From Fidelibacterota bacterium (GTDB lineage Bacteria; Pseudomonadota; Alphaproteobacteria; Rhodospirillales; Rhodospirillaceae), in the NCBI GenBank assembly GCA_947472795.1, contig CANJBL010000015.1:1-57735 (forward strand): a DNA stretch of 57,735 nt. The letters run 5' to 3'. Below, piece by piece: positions 55,492 through 57,735 of the stretch; within the stretch, counting starts at the first letter, position 1; each line of letters opens with the position of its first letter. The translations under genes were made by a program, and so were the position numbers. Under the pieces are notes generated by a model. The model was not told where the DNA came from. It made no database searches and worked only from the letters and a program-made list of their open reading frames with translations.

Positions 55492-56550
55492 ATGGCATCG
55501 ATACGCAAACGAGGGGATGCGTGGCAGGTTCAAGTACGAAAGCAGGGGCATCGCTCGGTCACAGAGTCATTTAAGATTAGGGCTAACGCACTCGCATGGG
55601 CACGAAAGGTCGAATCTGAGATTGAGCGAGGTTTGATAGGCCCCAACTTTCGCCAATCGACCTCGGTAACGCTTTCGGAGTTGATAGAGCGTTATATCGC
55701 CTCAGTCACGCCGAAAAAAAAGAGCCGCATTCAAGAAACAAATCGATTGCGTAAGCTTGGCAAGCTTAGCTTTTCGAATACTTGCGTGGCGAACGTAACC
55801 ACAGAGGACATTGCACGCTTCCGCGATCAGCGACTATCCGAGGTCAGCTCGCAGGCCGTCAGGCACGATCTAAACGCATTATCCCAGGTGTTTTCTACGG
55901 CAATTGATGAATGGGGAATTGCATTAAATGGCAACCCTGTTGAGCGAGTGAGAAAGCCACCGCCATCGCTCGCTCGCCGAAGACGCCTAAGTGAAGGCGA
56001 CGCAACCGCGATTGCAGACTGCTTGATCGGGAGCTGCAATCCGGACTTTAAGGACATGGTCCTGATCGCCCTAGGAACGGCCATGCGGAAGGGGGAAATT
56101 CTACGAATTCAACCGCTCCATATTAATTCAGCGAAGCGCTTGCTCAGTATACCTGAGACTAAGAATGGGCACCCACGAACAATTCCTCTCAGCACACAAT
56201 CTCTGGAGATTCTGCGCCGAAGAGCCAAAGACATAGAAGGTCGACTTTTCCCTTTTAATGAACCGTGGTGCAGATTTCATTGGAATAAGCTATTGCGTAT
56301 AGCTGGGATTGCCGATCTTCATTTTCATGACCTTCGGCACGAAGCAATCACCCGGTTCTTTGAGATGGGTCTCAGCGTACCGGAGGTGGCGCTTATCAGC
56401 GGCCACAAAGATTACCGGATGCTGGCGCGTTATACCCACCTCCGGCCCGAGGACGTTGCGTCCAAGCTCTGGGCTGGATTAGAGCCGTCGCCCGTCGAGC
56501 CGGTCGCCAGGGCCGGGAACGGCATAGCGATGAACTTCAAGGGCCGCTAA
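55492..56550 (+). CDS. tyrosine recombinase (integrase)
   Basis: The 352-residue enzyme has an N-terminal arm-binding region (ASIRKRGDAWQVQVRKQG), a SAM-like core-binding domain (about 60-155) and the catalytic domain with R199 (TAMRKGEIL), the lysine of ETKNGHPRT, H279-x2-R282 (HDLRHEA), H305 (GHKD) and nucleophile Y314 (ARYTHL). All six key residues are present, so it should be active. Codon use is AT-richer than in neighbours. It probably integrates and excises the element it begins, likely at the adjacent tRNA-Gly. The ATG at 55492 is chosen because MASIRKRG is a usual integrase start. Confidence 0.95.
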   Translation: MASIRKRGDAWQVQVRKQGHRSVTESFKIRANALAWARKVESEIERGLIGPNFRQSTSVTLSELIERYIASVTPKKKSRIQETNRLRKLGKLSFSNTCVANVTTEDIARFRDQRLSEVSSQAVRHDLNALSQVFSTAIDEWGIALNGNPVERVRKPPPSLARRRRLSEGDATAIADCLIGSCNPDFKDMVLIALGTAMRKGEILRIQPLHINSAKRLLSIPETKNGHPRTIPLSTQSLEILRRRAKDIEGRLFPFNEPWCRFHWNKLLRIAGIADLHFHDLRHEAITRFFEMGLSVPEVALISGHKDYRMLARYTHLRPEDVASKLWAGLEPSPVEPVARAGNGIAMNFKGR

Positions 56551-56707
56551 CGCGTCGTCACCACGCCCCTCCATCCCTCGCCCCGTTACACGTCAGTGCG
56601 AACCGCCGGGGGACGCTGTAGAATGTCTGGGCACGGCTAGGAGCATCCCCGAACCCCCGTTACTGCAGTGGGGTGCTGTCGCGTGCTAGTTCCATGTCGT
56701 CGCCTTT

Positions 56708-56731
56708 GGCGATAATGGCTCCAATATCGCC
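56708..56731. promoter_or_regulatory. palindrome just upstream of the 147-residue protein gene
   Basis: GGCGATA (56708-56714) and TATCGCC (56725-56731) form a perfect 7-base inverted repeat with a 10-base spacer, ending 12 bases before the GTG start and just before the GGAGGA ribosome site. It has operator geometry and could be bound by a regulator of the element. Confidence 0.45.
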
Positions 56732-56743
56732 GATGGAGGAAGC

Positions 56744-57187
56744 GTGGCAAAAATCACAGGTTATGATTTCACCGCATGGGACCTGACTCACCGAGCGGAA
56801 CGTGACCCGAAAGCGGCACGAGAAGCCCTAGCTTATGCCGCCAAGCAGATTAAAGAGGGGAAGGTTCTGATAGATCCGCTTCGCCAATGGATTGCTGAAG
56901 CATTTGAGGTCGCCGCCGCCAAAAAAAGCGGAAAGGAAGCAACGGCAGCACTCGGGCGTAAATTGCGCCTGAAAGCATCAAATCGGCGTATGAAAGCGGA
57001 CCCGGCATGGGTCGCATACCAAATATATTGTCTCGTCGGAAGACGAAAACACGGCGGCATGAATGTGGAAGAAGCCGTCGAAAAAATCGCCAAGGAGGAA
57101 GGTATCGGCGAATCAACAGCCAAACGATACTATGTGAAAAATAAGAAAGCCGTGGCAGAGGCTGATATGATCAGACGTGAGGATTAA
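56744..57187 (+). CDS. element-borne hypothetical protein
   Basis: This 147-residue, lysine-rich helical protein (MAKITGYDFTAWDLTHRAERD) has no domain that I know. The C-terminal part (MNVEEAVEKIAKEEGIGESTAKRYYVKNKKAV) looks like a helix-turn-helix of the kind used to pick DNA sites. The GTG start has GGAGGA just upstream. Its place between an integrase and an excisionase-like gene suggests a regulatory role. Confidence 0.7.
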   Translation: MAKITGYDFTAWDLTHRAERDPKAAREALAYAAKQIKEGKVLIDPLRQWIAEAFEVAAAKKSGKEATAALGRKLRLKASNRRMKADPAWVAYQIYCLVGRRKHGGMNVEEAVEKIAKEEGIGESTAKRYYVKNKKAVAEADMIRRED

Positions 57188-57327
57188 TCGATCTATTAGC
57201 GCCTAAAAAGCGACGCCCCGGCCAGGATCAAAAGCCCTCGACCTTGTGAGCCTGACGGCCTTTAGACCGTGTGGCACCTTCCGAACATGCCCTGCGATAC
57301 CAAGGGTCACATGCAAGGAGGCAACCA

Positions 57328-57519
57328 ATGTCCGACACCCTCGCGTACACCATCCCCGAGGCCTGTAAGGCCGGAGCCGCTTCACGCAGCGCCATCTACC
57401 GCGCCGTCAAACGCGGCGATCTGACCCTGCGCAAACGCGGCGCGCGCAGCCTAATCCTGGCCGATGAACTCAGGCGCTGGCTTCAAAGTCTGCCAGTAGC
57501 ATCCAATCACGACACATAA
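57328..57519 (+). CDS. small helix-turn-helix protein, excisionase type
   Basis: The 63-residue protein has the pattern of MerR-like/AlpA/Xis small DNA-binding proteins: LAYTIPEACKAGAASRSAIYRAVKRGDLTLRKRGARSLILADELRRWLQSL, with the recognition helix around SRSAIYRAVKRG and a basic wing. The AAGGAGG site six bases upstream of the ATG at 57328 fixes the start. It probably controls integrase direction (excisionase) or element genes. A terminator follows directly. Confidence 0.8.
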   Translation: MSDTLAYTIPEACKAGAASRSAIYRAVKRGDLTLRKRGARSLILADELRRWLQSLPVASNHDT

Positions 57520-57525
57520 AAAAAA

Positions 57526-57557
57526 CCGCCCGTGTGCACCCAGGCGGCTCTTCTTTT
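57526..57557 (+). terminator. rho-independent terminator after the helix-turn-helix gene
   Basis: CCGCC (57526-57530) pairs with GGCGG (57543-57547), extended by the self-complementary GTGTGCAC core, with an A run before and TTCTTTTTT after. Both strands have T-rich 3' flanks, so it may work in both directions. Confidence 0.85.
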
Positions 57558-57588
57558 TTGTCGCCATTTTCCTGTGAGGAAATGACAA

Positions 57589-57717
57589 ATGATTCTATCA
57601 CAAAACCATAATACGTCAATCGACAGCACGCCAAGCGCGTCAATCCAGAAGTCATCCTTCGCGAATTTGCGCAGCCTCGGGCATGCGCAGATGACTGCGC
57701 ATAAAGCCATCGATTAA
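57589..57717 (+). CDS. possible 42-residue small protein
   Basis: An ATG at 57589 with GAGGAAA upstream opens a 42-residue frame (MILSQNHNTSIDSTPSASIQ start, HKAID end) that closes at TAA 57715-57717. No domain is recognised and the frame is short, so it could be chance. It follows the terminator and would begin a new unit of the element. Confidence 0.3.
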   Translation: MILSQNHNTSIDSTPSASIQKSSFANLRSLGHAQMTAHKAID

Positions 57718-57735
57718 TCCTCGATGCCTCCTCGG

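Larger units (their letters stand above)
55401..57735. mobile_element. left part of an integrated element next to tRNA-Gly
   Basis: Right after the tRNA gene the composition becomes AT-richer and the genes are phage- or island-like: a tyrosine recombinase, an unknown helical protein and a small helix-turn-helix protein of excisionase type. I find no repeat of the tRNA sequence in the rest of the window, so the right attachment site lies outside it. The integrase adjoins the 5' end of the tRNA, not the 3' end as usual. Confidence 0.55.

Overview
The window is chromosomal DNA of an alphaproteobacterium. CtrA (1157-1882) and ChpT (5624-6274) are both present and are parts of a cell-cycle phosphorelay found only in that class. 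A DUF3553 protein, an UPF0262 protein, a short-form HisG and an MprF/AcvB pair agree with this. GC content is high, TTG and GTG starts are frequent, and most neighbours overlap by 1-4 bases in tight operons. I cannot name the order or genus from sequence alone.

Layout: 1-198 is the right end of an IS3-type insertion sequence that cuts fliI, leaving only its first 263 codons (199-985). CtrA follows, then an SxtJ / DUF5989 / carbamoyltransferase cassette (1984-4403), a chpT-cheY-cheR operon on the other strand, moaA and an NAD kinase. Next come a HAD phosphatase with pyrD, a MarR regulator, a PAS sensor kinase with a response regulator, glycerate kinase, a second and membrane-bound kinase, hspQ and a peroxiredoxin.

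19148-30603 is a surface-glycan locus. It holds a GT4 glycosyltransferase, galE, a sulfotransferase-glycosyltransferase fusion broken at a run of eight C, an FkbM methyltransferase, and a nonulosonate (sialic-acid-like) set: a NeuB fused to a second TIM barrel, a GDP-sugar dehydratase-like protein and a CMP-sugar synthetase. Two further GT-like proteins follow. The locus abuts a conserved housekeeping run on the minus strand: dcd, murA, hisG, hisD, UPF0262, LMW phosphatase, maf.

After tRNA-Thr(GGT) come a small secreted protein, an aminotransferase / esterase / KamA-type radical SAM group and a sulfide:quinone oxidoreductase. A nitronate monooxygenase fragment then ends exactly at a ~100 bp element with inverted ends. 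The next block looks like one transcription unit for the cell envelope: an autotransporter, a Sel1-type lipoprotein, MprF (lysyl-phosphatidylglycerol synthase and flippase) and the periplasmic AcvB. hisI, cysS, argE, a receiver protein and an unknown coiled-coil protein follow.

The right end (55401-57735) is the start of an integrated element. A tyrosine recombinase lies next to the 5' end of tRNA-Gly(CCC), followed by an unknown protein, a small helix-turn-helix protein of excisionase type and a strong terminator. The left and right edges are therefore both mobile DNA. The most unusual points are the IS-broken fliI, the homopolymer-broken sulfotransferase-glycosyltransferase, the incomplete nonulosonate set with its fused NeuB, and the autotransporter-lipoprotein-MprF-AcvB unit.
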